Source: Prochlorococcus sp. scB245a_520K10 (GTDB taxonomy: Bacteria > Cyanobacteriota > Cyanobacteriia > PCC-6307 > Cyanobiaceae). From it: a stretch of 64,000 nucleotides of DNA. Position 1 is the first letter of the stretch, and each line of letters opens with the position of its first letter. Below the pieces are notes generated by a model. That model was not told the origin of the DNA, did no database searches, and worked only from the letters and a program-made list of their open reading frames with translations. Both the position numbers and the translations under genes were made by a program. This document shows positions 17,659 through 26,744 of the stretch, piece after piece. The DNA is taken from NCBI GenBank assembly GCA_000634515.1, contig JFNU01000004.1:62001-126000 (forward strand), given 5' to 3'.

Positions 17659-18660
17659 ATGAATTCGATTATTCGTCCTAGAAGATTAAGAAGAACTGAG
17701 GCAATTAGAGAAATGGTAAGAGAAAACCATCTAAAGGCTTCGGACTTTATATATCCATTATTTATTCATGAAAAAGATCATAAAGAAGAAATTTCGGCAA
17801 TGCCAGGAACTTTTAGATGGGATATGAATGGCTTAATAAAGGAGGTTACTAGGGCATGGAAATTGGGAATAAGGTGTGTGGTTCTTTTCCCAAAAATAAA
17901 TGATAGTTTAAAGACTGAAGATGGAGCAGAGTGTTTTAATGAAGACGGTTTAATACCTAAAGCTATTCAAATATTAAAAAAAGAGATTCCAGAAATGGCT
18001 ATAATGACAGATGTTGCCTTAGACCCATATTCGTGTGATGGACATGATGGATTAGTTGATGAAACTGGAAAAATATTGAATGATGAAACTATTGAAATTC
18101 TTAAAAAGCAAGCTTTAATACAAGCTAAAGCTGGAGCAGATTTTATCGGCCCTAGTGACATGATGGATGGGAGAGTTGGAGCAATTAGAACTGCGCTCGA
18201 TAGTCAAGGATTTAGCGATGTAGGTATTATTAGTTATACAGCAAAATATTCATCTGCTTATTATGGTCCATTTAGAACTGCTTTAGATTCAGCTCCAAGA
18301 GAAAATAATAAAAAAATAATTCCAGATAATAAGTCTACATATCAAATGGACCCCGCCAATTCAAAAGAGGCTTTTATTGAATCTGCATTGGATCAATATG
18401 AAGGAGCTGATATTTTGATGGTAAAACCAGGAATTTCATATTTAGATATTGTTTATAGACTAAGCACTTTATCAAATAAACCTATAGCTGCATACAACGT
18501 TAGTGGAGAATATTCCATGGTAAAGTCTGCTGCTATGAAAAACTGGATTAATGAAAAAGATATTGTTTTAGAAACCTTGCTTAGTTTTAAAAGAGCTGGA
18601 GCAAAATTGATACTCACTTATCATGCTTGCGATGCATCTCAATGGTTGCAGGATACTTAA
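17659..18660 (+). CDS. hemB: Delta-aminolevulinic acid dehydratase (porphobilinogen synthase)
   Basis: This enzyme condenses two 5-aminolevulinate molecules to porphobilinogen for haem, chlorophyll and corrinoid synthesis. It is 333 residues. GPSDMMDGRVGAIR, YSSAYYGPFRTALDSAP, DILMVKPGISYLD and PIAAYNVSGEYSM are family hallmarks. The metal-binding region reads DVALDPYSCDGHDG, the Asp-type magnesium-dependent form of plants and cyanobacteria, not the cysteine-rich zinc form. It is divergent from the bicarbonate operon across a 222-base gap. Confidence 0.97.
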   Translation: MNSIIRPRRLRRTEAIREMVRENHLKASDFIYPLFIHEKDHKEEISAMPGTFRWDMNGLIKEVTRAWKLGIRCVVLFPKINDSLKTEDGAECFNEDGLIPKAIQILKKEIPEMAIMTDVALDPYSCDGHDGLVDETGKILNDETIEILKKQALIQAKAGADFIGPSDMMDGRVGAIRTALDSQGFSDVGIISYTAKYSSAYYGPFRTALDSAPRENNKKIIPDNKSTYQMDPANSKEAFIESALDQYEGADILMVKPGISYLDIVYRLSTLSNKPIAAYNVSGEYSMVKSAAMKNWINEKDIVLETLLSFKRAGAKLILTYHACDASQWLQDT

Positions 18661-18722
18661 AAACTCATCATTAGCAAAAATTTGTTTTATTCTTTAAATA
18701 ATAGTATTTACACTGCTTTGTT

Positions 18723-19109
18723 TTGAAGTTATCTCAAGGAGTAAATAGAATTGGTCACATCGCACTTAGAGTAGAAAATCTCGAAAGGGCCAAATCTTTT
18801 TATATTAAATTGGGGATGAATTTGGTTTGGGATGATAAAGATTGGTCTTATTTAGAAGCTGGTAAAGGGAAAGATGGACTTGCGTTGTTAGGTCCTAGCT
18901 ATAAAGCAGCAGGACCACACTTTGCTTTCCATTTTGAAAATAAAGAAGAAGTAATTAATATTCAAAATGATTTAAAAAATTCTGGCGTAAAAGTTGGTCC
19001 TTTACATGAACATAGAGATGGAACAGCATCTTTTTACATGAAGGATACTGAAGGAAACTGGCTCGAGATGCTTTATGTTCCTCCTCAAGGGATTCAATCG
19101 AATGTTTGA
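18723..19109 (+). CDS. VOC-superfamily protein, glyoxalase I-like
   Basis: This 128-residue protein has a single vicinal-oxygen-chelate unit of two beta-alpha-beta-beta-beta modules. Possible metal ligands lie at IGHIALRV (His), GPHFAFHF (His) and NWLEML (Glu), in the usual glyoxalase I places. The family detoxifies methylglyoxal as the glutathione adduct, but many members have other activities. The frame begins at TTG (18723), reading (M)KLSQGVNRIGHIALRV; no ATG is available near. It precedes mutS2 by 12 bases and follows hemB by 62. Confidence 0.8.
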   Translation: MKLSQGVNRIGHIALRVENLERAKSFYIKLGMNLVWDDKDWSYLEAGKGKDGLALLGPSYKAAGPHFAFHFENKEEVINIQNDLKNSGVKVGPLHEHRDGTASFYMKDTEGNWLEMLYVPPQGIQSNV

Positions 19110-19121
19110 TTCTTTTTTTGT

Positions 19122-21533
19122 ATGCAAGAGAAAAATCATTCTAAAAAATTATATTCAGAAAACTCATTAGAAGATGAATCTATAAGCCTTTTAGAGTGGG
19201 ATTCATTAAAAACGCATTTATCCTCATTCGCTTCTACAGAAATGGGTAAAAAAGCAATTTTAAGTTTTGAAATTCCTTCAGAATATGATCTTTCTAAAAG
19301 ACTTTTAAGAGAAACGGTGGAAATAACAGAGCTAGAAAATAATTTAGATAAATCAATTAGTTTTTCTGGTGTTTACGATATTACTAGAAATATTGAGATT
19401 TGCTCAAAAGGAGGTGTAATTTTATCTTCTGACTTGTTAGAAATTGCGAAAACAATTTCTGCCGCAAGAAATTTAAAAAAAATCTTATTAGATTTTGAAC
19501 AAAGGCCTTTTATTTCATCATTCACAAATAATTTAATTGATCATAAAAATATTGAAACGATATTAAAAAATGGGATTGAATCTAATGGCAGGATTTCAGA
19601 TAATGCTAGTAATGAATTATCTATTCTTAGAAAAGAATTATCATCTAAGAAAATGGAAAGAAAAATATTAGTTGATAAATTTATTCAAAAGAATTTATCT
19701 TTTTTGCAAGACACTACTATTGGAGATCGATATGGTAGGCCAGTTTTAGCAGTAAAAGTTAATTATGTAGATAAATTTAAAGGCATAATTCATGACTCTT
19801 CATCTTCAGGAAATACAGTATATTTTGAACCTGATAGTGTCGTAACTAAGGGTAATAAGATTGCTTCTTTAGAGGCAAGGATCACAGCAGAAGAATTTAA
19901 ATTACTTCAGAAATGGTCTCAAGTTATTTGTGATAATTCAGAAAATCTTATTGCAATGGCATCCATTTTATTGAGATTAGAAAATGCTCTTACCCGTTCA
20001 AGATATTCGAAATGGATTGGAGGCAAAACTCCTACTTTTGAGAAAAATCCCGTTATTTCCTTAATTGGTTTTTCTCATCCGTTATTAATTTGGGAACATA
20101 AGAAAAAAGGAGCTCCTTCACCAGTGCCTGTCGATTTTCATATAAATAGAAATATTAAGGTTGTAGCTATTACAGGTCCAAATACTGGTGGTAAAACGGC
20201 AGCTTTAAAAGGCTTGGGTTTGTCGTTACTTATGGCTAGAGCTGGATTATTGATACCCTCAACTAATAATCCCATTATCCCTTTTTGTCCAAATGTATAT
20301 GTTGACATAGGAGATAATCAATCATTAGAAGAAAATTTATCTACCTTCAGTGGGCATATATCCCGCATAAAAGAGATTTTAGATTCACTTGATAACAGGA
20401 AAGGATTATCAGTTGTTTTGTTAGATGAGATTGGATCTGGTACAGATCCTTTAGAAGGTAGTGCGCTTGCAATGGCTTTGTTAAAAGAATTTGCTAATAA
20501 ATCTGATATCACATTAGCAACAACACATTATGGAGATATTAAGGCATTAAAATATAGTGACTCCAGATTCGAAAACGTATCAGTTGCCTTTGATGAGGAT
20601 TCTTTGAAGCCAAAATATATACTAAATTGGGGCATTCCTGGGAGAAGTAATGCTTTGTCTATCTCAAAGAGAATTGGTCTAGATGAAAGCATACTTAGTG
20701 AAGCTGCAAATTACCTAAAGCCAAAAGAAGTTGATAATATTAATAGCATTATTAAGGGACTTGAGGAAGAGAGGATTAAACAACAAAATTCTGCAGAAGC
20801 GGCTGCAGAACTTATTGCAAGGACTGAAATATTACATGATGAACTGAAGAGAAATTATGAATATCAAAAAATAAATGCTGAAAAAATACAGGAAATTGAA
20901 AAGTTTAAATTATCAAAACATATTGTATCAGCTAAAAAAGAGGTAATAGATTTGATTAAAAAATTAAGAGATAAGAATGTTAATGGGGAGGATACGAGAA
21001 TTATTGGAAAAAGATTAAAGGAAATTGAGACGGAACATTTAACCCAAAAAAAATTTGAAAAGTCAATATCATGGAATCCTCAGGTGGGCGATTTTGTAAA
21101 AATTAAAAGTCTAAATAGTACGGGACAAATTGTAGATTTAGATAAAAAAGCTGGTTTTTACGAAGTTAAATGTGGTTCATTTAGGAGCACATTATCTGTA
21201 AATGACTTTGAAGGTATTAATGGAGAAAAGCCTAATTTCAAAAGTTCAAAAATTGAGGTCAAGTCTAAAAGAGAAGATTTTTCTTTTTCTAAAATTAGAA
21301 CGAGTAAAAATACAATTGACGTAAGAGGTCTAAGAGTTCACGAAGCTGAAATAATTATTGAGGAGAAAATTAGAAAATTTCATGGACCGCTATGGATTGT
21401 TCATGGAATTGGAACAGGGAAATTAAAAAAAGGAATAAGAAAATGGTTATCCGGTTTAAATTATGTTGATAAGATTGAGGATGCTGCCAATAATGAGGGT
21501 GGACCTGGTTGCAGTATTGCGTGGATAAAATAA
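19122..21533 (+). CDS. mutS2: MutS2 family endonuclease/ribosome-rescue ATPase
   Basis: This 803-residue protein has a MutS-type core with lever and clamp regions. The ATPase domain has Walker A in GPNTGGKTAALKG and Walker B in VVLLDEIGSGTDP, followed by THYGDIKAL. A coiled-coil follows. The C-terminal Smr domain has IDVRGLRVHEAE and HGIGTGKLKKGIRKWL. It lacks the mismatch-recognition N-terminal domain of MutS1. MutS2 proteins suppress homologous recombination and, in Bacillus, act on collided ribosomes. Which role applies here cannot be read from sequence. Confidence 0.95.
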   Translation: MQEKNHSKKLYSENSLEDESISLLEWDSLKTHLSSFASTEMGKKAILSFEIPSEYDLSKRLLRETVEITELENNLDKSISFSGVYDITRNIEICSKGGVILSSDLLEIAKTISAARNLKKILLDFEQRPFISSFTNNLIDHKNIETILKNGIESNGRISDNASNELSILRKELSSKKMERKILVDKFIQKNLSFLQDTTIGDRYGRPVLAVKVNYVDKFKGIIHDSSSSGNTVYFEPDSVVTKGNKIASLEARITAEEFKLLQKWSQVICDNSENLIAMASILLRLENALTRSRYSKWIGGKTPTFEKNPVISLIGFSHPLLIWEHKKKGAPSPVPVDFHINRNIKVVAITGPNTGGKTAALKGLGLSLLMARAGLLIPSTNNPIIPFCPNVYVDIGDNQSLEENLSTFSGHISRIKEILDSLDNRKGLSVVLLDEIGSGTDPLEGSALAMALLKEFANKSDITLATTHYGDIKALKYSDSRFENVSVAFDEDSLKPKYILNWGIPGRSNALSISKRIGLDESILSEAANYLKPKEVDNINSIIKGLEEERIKQQNSAEAAAELIARTEILHDELKRNYEYQKINAEKIQEIEKFKLSKHIVSAKKEVIDLIKKLRDKNVNGEDTRIIGKRLKEIETEHLTQKKFEKSISWNPQVGDFVKIKSLNSTGQIVDLDKKAGFYEVKCGSFRSTLSVNDFEGINGEKPNFKSSKIEVKSKREDFSFSKIRTSKNTIDVRGLRVHEAEIIIEEKIRKFHGPLWIVHGIGTGKLKKGIRKWLSGLNYVDKIEDAANNEGGPGCSIAWIK

Positions 21534-21577
21534 AATTTAAATATCTATAAAACCATTTAATTAAATAAGCGTATTAA

Positions 21578-22561
21578 GTGCAATTTATTGATCAAGCAAA
21601 CATTATTCTTAAAGCTGGAAAAGGTGGAAATGGGATAGTTTCATTTAGAAGAGAAAAATTTGTTCCTGCTGGAGGACCTTCAGGGGGCAATGGTGGTAGA
21701 GGGGGGTCAATAATATTGGTCGCTGATAATAATCTTCAAACATTATTAGATTTTAAATTCAAAAGAGAAATAATTGCTGAAGATGGATGCAAAGGAGGTC
21801 CTAATAAAAGATCTGGCGCTTCAGGTCAGGATACAATCCTTAAAGTTCCTTGTGGTACAGAAATTAGGGATACAAAGACCGGTATTATTTTAGGAGACTT
21901 AACTAATGATAAACAGAGCTTAACTATTGCTATTGGAGGAAGAGGTGGCCACGGTAATGCTTACTATTTAAGTAATCAAAATAGAGCCCCAGAATCATTT
22001 ACTGAAGGAAAAGATGGTGAGATATGGGAGATTCAATTAGAACTGAAACTACTCGCAGAGGTTGGTATTATTGGTCTTCCAAATGCAGGAAAAAGTACTT
22101 TAATTTCCGTTCTGTCATCTGCTCGTCCAAAAATCGCAAACTATCCTTTCACTACTTTGATACCTAACTTAGGTGTAGTAAGAAAAGTTGATGGGAATGG
22201 TTGCCTTTTTGCTGATATACCTGGATTAATATCAGGGGCAGCTGATGGAGTAGGTTTAGGGCATGATTTTTTAAGGCACATTCAAAGAACTAAGATACTT
22301 GTGCACTTAATTGATTCAATTGCAGAAAATCCCATACATGATTTTGAGATAATTGAGCAGGAATTAATAAAATATGGGAAAGGTCTTATAGATAAAGAGA
22401 GGATAATAGTTATAAATAAAATGGAACTGGTAGATAATAATTATTTGAAAATAATCACAAAAAATTTGGAAGATTTATCTAAAAAGAAAGTTTTAGTTAT
22501 TTCTTCATCTTTAAAAAAAGGTTTATCCTCACTGCTTTCTGAAGTATGGAAAAGGATCTAA
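21578..22561 (+). CDS. obgE: Obg/CgtA ribosome-assembly GTPase
   Basis: This is a 327-residue Obg GTPase acting in late 50S assembly and growth control. The glycine-rich Obg fold (about 1-158) includes [11 protein letters not shown] and GGRGGHGNA. The G domain has GLPNAGKST, the switch region [16 protein letters not shown], and INKMELV. It lacks the extra C-terminal OCT domain of longer Obg proteins. It starts with GTG ([26 protein letters not shown]). It follows mutS2 by 44 bases. Confidence 0.96.
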   Translation: MQFIDQANIILKAGKGGNGIVSFRREKFVPAGGPSGGNGGRGGSIILVADNNLQTLLDFKFKREIIAEDGCKGGPNKRSGASGQDTILKVPCGTEIRDTKTGIILGDLTNDKQSLTIAIGGRGGHGNAYYLSNQNRAPESFTEGKDGEIWEIQLELKLLAEVGIIGLPNAGKSTLISVLSSARPKIANYPFTTLIPNLGVVRKVDGNGCLFADIPGLISGAADGVGLGHDFLRHIQRTKILVHLIDSIAENPIHDFEIIEQELIKYGKGLIDKERIIVINKMELVDNNYLKIITKNLEDLSKKKVLVISSSLKKGLSSLLSEVWKRI

Positions 22562-22647
22562 CTCAAATCAAAATTTTTTTTGTAAATAAATACACTTGAT
22601 TTAATAATGAAAATTAGCCATAAATAAGATACTTATTTAAATAAAAT

Positions 22648-22830
22648 ATGAACTTCTACAGTTGCTTTGATAAACAAGGAAAAATAATAGCTAGATGTCA
22701 AACCATTCAAGAAATTGAGGTTCTGAAGAAAATGGGAAGACCGATTGTAGAAGTTAAGGAAATGAAAAATGAAGAGTCGGTGGTATGTTCGCTAACAGGT
22801 AGCCCATCAGATTTTAATATGGACTACTAA
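22648..22830 (+). CDS. Small conserved-type hypothetical protein (60 aa)
   Basis: This short soluble protein reads MNFYSCFDKQGKIIARCQTIQEIEVLKKMGRPIVEVKEMK and on. I do not recognise a named family. It has a clear gene-like setting: an ATG start, its own 86-base upstream gap, and a strong intrinsic terminator about 15 bases after the stop. The two cysteines near the N-terminus and one near the C-terminus are not in a known metal motif. Confidence 0.7.
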   Translation: MNFYSCFDKQGKIIARCQTIQEIEVLKKMGRPIVEVKEMKNEESVVCSLTGSPSDFNMDY

Positions 22831-22844
22831 AAGAATTCTAGAAA

Positions 22845-22876
22845 TAAAAAAAAAGGGCTTTTTAAGCCCTTTTTTA
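22845..22876. terminator. Bidirectional intrinsic terminator
   Basis: AAAAAGGGCTT and AAGCCCTTTTT pair perfectly around a TTT loop, with an A run on the left and a T run on the right. It can therefore end transcription of the 60-residue gene on the plus strand and of the CP12 gene on the minus strand. The two genes converge here. Confidence 0.9.
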
Positions 22877-22902
22877 ATGAATTATCTAATAATTAAGAAA
22901 AA

Positions 22903-23121
22903 TTAATCATCATAAACAAGACATTCTGGCTCATCTGGGTTGGCATCGCAAAATAATTCCAAAGCGTTTGGATCATGTTTATCATCTGGATGATGATCCT
23001 TATACTCTTCGAGTTCTTTTAGTTCTTCAGTTAGATGTCTGACCTTTGGAAGATTGCCCTCTGCTTTGGCAGATTCGATTTCCGATTGATCTTTTTGGAT
23101 GTGTTCGTCAATGGATTTCAT
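22903..23121 (-). CDS. cp12: CP12-type Calvin-cycle regulator, N-terminal Cys pair absent
   Basis: This is a 72-residue, highly acidic, probably disordered protein. Its C-terminus ALELFCDANPDEPECLVYDD matches the conserved CP12 end that inserts into the NAD(P) site of glyceraldehyde-3-phosphate dehydrogenase. Only two cysteines exist (58 and 67), both in this C-terminal loop. The N-terminal cysteine pair and the AWDAVEEL motif, linked to phosphoribulokinase binding, are replaced by TEELKELEEYK. Redox control of GAPDH should be possible; how PRK would be held is unclear. Confidence 0.88.
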   Translation of the reverse strand: MKSIDEHIQKDQSEIESAKAEGNLPKVRHLTEELKELEEYKDHHPDDKHDPNALELFCDANPDEPECLVYDD

Positions 23122-23247
23122 TTTAAGCTTTTCGTACTTTAGTAGACATACATAACATAGTTAATTTCTAATGAAATTGCATTATCTATGAACTAAATAA
23201 GTGTTCATTACAACATCTTTTTTGGTCGAAATGGATTTATATGTTCT

Positions 23248-24192
23248 TTAAGACTCGAATCTCATTATTTCCTTTAGCGATGGTAAAACTGGTATTAGTT
23301 GATTTGGGTTTAAAGGGAATAAAGCTTTGTAGTAATCTTTTTTCCATTCATTGTCGTAGCATGTTTTATCTACATTGGATAATTTAAAAAATTTTAATCT
23401 CCATTCAATAATCTTCTCGAATTTTGATAGTTCTTGTTCAGTACATTTGAAAAGTTTGCTATATATCAATTCCCATCTTATAAGCGTTGGAAAAAGGTAA
23501 ATATCTGCGTAGCTTAACTCTTCTCCAAATATCCAGTCACCTTTATTTTTCTGTATTAAATTTTCAACTTCACTTATAGCTGCAAAAAGATTTTGACTTG
23601 CTTTTTCATACGCTGACTGGTTTCTGGCGAAACCGCATCTGTATACGCCATCATTAATACTGTTATTAATTAAATCTAAAATTTTTTGATTACAGTCTTT
23701 AATACTTAATGTCTGATATTTCGATTCACTTTTTATTGAATTGAGTATTCTTATTATCTGGGAACTTTCATTAGACAAAATACTTACTTCATTTTTTACA
23801 AAACTAATTAAAAGAGGTAATGTCGCTCTAAAAATTATCTTTTTATTAGCTTTTTTGTAGAGTTCAGAAAGTCTCATACATCCTTTAATTTTGGTATTGA
23901 AAATCCATTCGCCATGCTCAAGATCCGCTTTTAAAAAAATAACTTTAACTTTTTTAGATAAATGTTTTATCTCGTGAACGAGTAAAGTTCTTTGACACCA
24001 CGGACAAGAATTCCCTACCAATAAATAAATTTTTCCATTTTCATTATTAATGTCATATTCACTATCTATTGTTATACCTTTGGGCCTTTTATAATTACCA
24101 TATAGATCTGATGGTGCGAAGCCATTCATTAATTGGGTCCAAAACCAAAACCAGAATTTTTTGGAGGCCTTAATTAGGTATTTATTTTGCAT
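23248..24192 (-). CDS. Glutathione S-transferase-like protein (omega/glutathionyl-hydroquinone reductase type)
   Basis: This 314-residue protein has a thioredoxin-like N-terminal domain starting at IYLLVGNSCPWCQRTLLVHEIKHL, with cysteine in place of the Ser/Tyr of classical GSTs. An all-helical C-terminal domain follows (IQKNKGDWIFGEELSYADIYLFPTLIRWELIYSKLF). The CPWC motif resembles omega-class enzymes and glutathionyl-hydroquinone reductases, which reduce glutathionyl adducts. It is divergent from aspA with a 23-base gap, so the two promoters overlap. Confidence 0.78.
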   Translation of the reverse strand: MQNKYLIKASKKFWFWFWTQLMNGFAPSDLYGNYKRPKGITIDSEYDINNENGKIYLLVGNSCPWCQRTLLVHEIKHLSKKVKVIFLKADLEHGEWIFNTKIKGCMRLSELYKKANKKIIFRATLPLLISFVKNEVSILSNESSQIIRILNSIKSESKYQTLSIKDCNQKILDLINNSINDGVYRCGFARNQSAYEKASQNLFAAISEVENLIQKNKGDWIFGEELSYADIYLFPTLIRWELIYSKLFKCTEQELSKFEKIIEWRLKFFKLSNVDKTCYDNEWKKDYYKALFPLNPNQLIPVLPSLKEIMRFES

Positions 24193-24215
24193 GAAATTTT
24201 ATTTTTAAAGAAAAA

Positions 24216-25121
24216 ATGACTGTTCAAAGAATACTTATCGTTTCAGGCACTCATGGGAATGAAATTAATCCTATTTGGGCTGTTAAGCAATTTAATAGAG
24301 AAGAAAATAGTTTAAATCATGGTATTGAGTATGAGTACATAATAGGAAATCCTCTTGCCTATGAAAAAGGGTTTAGATACATAGATAATGATTTAAATAG
24401 ATCTTTTAAAGAAATTAAAAATCATGATCAAGACAACAATAGTGCATATGAAATTAATAGAGCTAATTTTTTAGTCGATCAATTTGGAATCTATGGATCT
24501 AAGCCTTGTCAAATTGCTATCGATTTGCATACTACAACTGCAAATATGGGGACAAGTATTGTCATGTATGGGAGGAGATACAAAGATTTATGTTTAGCTG
24601 CATTACTGCAGAATAAATTTGGATTGCCTATTTATTTACATGAAAAAGATAAAGCTCAAACGGGTTTTCTTGTAGAAGCTTGGCCATGTGGTCTAGTTAT
24701 TGAAATAGGAGCCGTAGCGCAAAATTTTTATGATCCAAAAATCATAGATAGATTCTTTATAATAATTAGCTCCTTAAGGGAAGAGATAGATAAATTAAAA
24801 AACAACCTTATAGAACTTCCAAAGGAATTAGTTGTTCACGTTCATCAAGGTAGTATAGATTATCCAAGAGATGAAAAAGGAGATATTGATGGCCTAATTC
24901 ATCCTGAGAGAATAAACCAAGATTGGAAAATGATCAAAAAAGGAGATCCATTATTTCTTGATAGCAAAGGAACAATTCACAAATATGATGGAGATCATTT
25001 GATTTGGCCGGTTTTTATTGGAGAAGTTGCTTATAAAGAAAAAAAAATTGCTATGAGCTACACAAAAAAAGAAGTGATTTTTTCCAAAAAACAATGGGTT
25101 CAAGAGTTTGAAAGCCTTTAA
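24216..25121 (+). CDS. aspA: Aspartoacylase / N-acyl-aspartate amidohydrolase
   Basis: This 301-residue zinc hydrolase belongs to the AspA/AstE family. The zinc site is VSGTHGNE (His, Glu) near residue 13, followed by NPLAYEKGFRYIDNDLNRSF with the substrate-binding NDLNR. DLHTTTANMGTS carries the third ligand. A later VIEIGAVAQ carries the catalytic Glu. It should release an acid from an N-acyl-aspartate; the physiological substrate in cyanobacteria is unclear. It lies upstream of psbA, with a small antisense-oriented ORF between. Confidence 0.87.
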   Translation: MTVQRILIVSGTHGNEINPIWAVKQFNREENSLNHGIEYEYIIGNPLAYEKGFRYIDNDLNRSFKEIKNHDQDNNSAYEINRANFLVDQFGIYGSKPCQIAIDLHTTTANMGTSIVMYGRRYKDLCLAALLQNKFGLPIYLHEKDKAQTGFLVEAWPCGLVIEIGAVAQNFYDPKIIDRFFIIISSLREEIDKLKNNLIELPKELVVHVHQGSIDYPRDEKGDIDGLIHPERINQDWKMIKKGDPLFLDSKGTIHKYDGDHLIWPVFIGEVAYKEKKIAMSYTKKEVIFSKKQWVQEFESL

Positions 25122-25238
25122 ATTAAGAAACCAGAACAATAAATCGCTGAAAAATAATAAGAATTTTTTATTTAATAGATAAGTTTATTTAATATTCAAT
25201 ACTTTTAGTTTTTTTTCTAACTGTTAAATCTTAAAAAC

Positions 25239-25367
25239 CTAAATTCTTGCGCTCCAATAAATAACAGCCCCAAAAGCCTCTAATTGCAGTCTTCTATGCT
25301 TAGCCTCTCTTAAGGAAACAACCTCTTTCGATCTTTTTCCGTTAAGAAGCCATTCAATTATTACCAA
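25239..25367 (-). CDS. Small ORF not in ORF track (42 aa), between aspA and psbA
   Basis: On the minus strand an open frame reads (TTG)VIIEWLLNGKRSKEVVSLREAKH, then RRLQLEAFGAVIYWSARI and a TAG stop. A GGGGAA purine stretch lies about 6 bases before the TTG. The only in-frame canonical start is this TTG, because a stop lies 10 codons further up. Composition is protein-like: aliphatic N-terminus, basic amphipathic middle, aromatic end. It is too short for the ORF track. I cannot name a family. Coding status is an inference from reading quality. Confidence 0.55.
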   Translation of the reverse strand: MVIIEWLLNGKRSKEVVSLREAKHRRLQLEAFGAVIYWSARI

Positions 25368-25481
25368 GTTTATTCCCCAATAACAAAGAAAATATTAAGA
25401 CATGGAGGTTCCTATCTCATAAGTTGCAAAAAATAAGTTTACTTAAATAAAAAAATTTACACATTTTTAGCGATTTTGGTC

Positions 25482-25554
25482 TAAGATCTTGGGAGCGGAA
25501 TTTTTTTTCCGTTTTATTTACACGTCTCACTTTAGAGACATACTTTACGAACTC
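25482..25554 (+). promoter_or_regulatory. psbA promoter -10 and structured 5' leader
   Basis: A TAAGAT -10-like element lies at 25482-25487. A TTTACA at 25456 is a possible -35 but is 20 bases away, longer than usual. Downstream, two hairpins precede the psbA ATG: CGGAA/TTCCG around six T (25497-25512), and GTCTC/GAGAC around ACTTTA (25524-25539). Leader hairpins can set mRNA stability or ribosome access for psbA. The function here is inferred. Confidence 0.5.
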
Positions 25555-26637
25555 ATGACAACTATTCAGCAGCAGCGTTCTTCGCTGTTAAAAGGTTGGC
25601 CACAGTTTTGTGAGTGGGTAACATCAACTAACAATAGAATTTATGTTGGTTGGTTCGGCGTCTTAATGATCCCATGCCTACTTACAGCAGCGGCTTGCTT
25701 CATCGTTGCATTCATCGCAGCACCACCAGTAGACATCGACGGAATTAGAGAGCCAGTTGCTGGTTCATTCCTATATGGAAACAACATCATCTCAGGTGCA
25801 GTTGTTCCTTCATCTAACGCTATTGGTCTACACTTCTACCCAATTTGGGAAGCAGCTACTGTAGATGAGTGGTTATACAACGGTGGTCCTTACCAGCTTG
25901 TAATTTTCCACTTCCTAATTGGTATCTCAGCATACATGGGAAGACAGTGGGAGCTTTCATACCGTTTAGGTATGCGTCCTTGGATCTGTGTTGCATACTC
26001 TGCACCAGTTTCAGCAGCTTTCGCAGTATTTCTTGTATACCCATTCGGTCAAGGTTCATTCTCTGACGGAATGCCTCTAGGTATCTCTGGAACATTTAAC
26101 TTCATGTTTGTTTTCCAGGCAGAGCACAACATTCTTATGCACCCATTCCACATGGCTGGTGTTGCTGGTATGTTCGGAGGATCTTTATTCTCAGCTATGC
26201 ACGGTTCACTTGTTACTTCATCTCTAATCAGAGAAACAACTGAGACAGAATCTCAGAACTATGGTTACAAGTTCGGACAAGAAGAAGAAACATATAACAT
26301 CGTTGCAGCTCATGGCTACTTCGGTCGTTTGATCTTCCAATACGCAAGTTTCAACAACAGCAGAAGTCTTCACTTCTTCCTAGCTGTATTCCCAGTTGTT
26401 TGTGTATGGTTAACTTCAATGGGTATCTGCACAATGGCATTCAACCTTAACGGTTTCAACTTCAACCAGTCAGTTGTTGATGCAAACGGTAAGATTGTTC
26501 CTACATGGGGAGACGTTCTTAACAGAGCAAACCTAGGTATGGAAGTAATGCACGAGCGTAATGCTCACAACTTCCCACTTGATCTAGCAGCAGCTGAGTC
26601 TACAACAGTAGCTCTTTCAGCTCCAGCTATCGGTTAA
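25555..26637 (+). CDS. psbA: Photosystem II reaction centre protein D1
   Basis: This is the 360-residue D1 core subunit, binding P680, QB and most manganese-cluster ligands in the thylakoid membrane. The true start is the ATG at 25555 ([38 protein letters not shown]). The ORF track begins 22 codons earlier at a TTG with a non-D1 leader. Five membrane spans are evident, with [32 protein letters not shown] and HYFGR-type segments. The end [13 protein letters not shown] plus a C-terminal extension to be cleaved by CtpA is intact. Codon use is visibly more C-rich at third positions than in neighbours, consistent with high expression. Confidence 0.99.
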   Translation: MTTIQQQRSSLLKGWPQFCEWVTSTNNRIYVGWFGVLMIPCLLTAAACFIVAFIAAPPVDIDGIREPVAGSFLYGNNIISGAVVPSSNAIGLHFYPIWEAATVDEWLYNGGPYQLVIFHFLIGISAYMGRQWELSYRLGMRPWICVAYSAPVSAAFAVFLVYPFGQGSFSDGMPLGISGTFNFMFVFQAEHNILMHPFHMAGVAGMFGGSLFSAMHGSLVTSSLIRETTETESQNYGYKFGQEEETYNIVAAHGYFGRLIFQYASFNNSRSLHFFLAVFPVVCVWLTSMGICTMAFNLNGFNFNQSVVDANGKIVPTWGDVLNRANLGMEVMHERNAHNFPLDLAAAESTTVALSAPAIG

Positions 26638-26660
26638 GCTTAAAGTTCTTAAATTTACAA

Positions 26661-26685
26661 GTCCCCTTTTTGGGGGCTTTTTTTT
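26661..26685 (+). terminator. Intrinsic terminator after psbA
   Basis: GTCCCC pairs with GGGGGC (one G-U) around a short T loop and is followed by eight T. It starts 23 bases after the psbA stop and separates psbA from aroC. Confidence 0.88.
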
Positions 26686-26744
26686 GTTTAATTTTCAATT
26701 GGTTTCATATAATGTTTATATATAGATAAACATTTGATATTTCT

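Noticed and set aside
25489-25554. Extended psbA N-terminus in the ORF track
   Set aside because: The 22 added residues ([16 protein letters not shown]...) do not belong to D1. They come from the leader, and the standard MTTIQQQ start is at 25555.
25856-26095. Minus-strand 79-residue ORF inside psbA
   Set aside because: It lies wholly within the D1 coding sequence with no start signal of its own and reads as low-quality protein.
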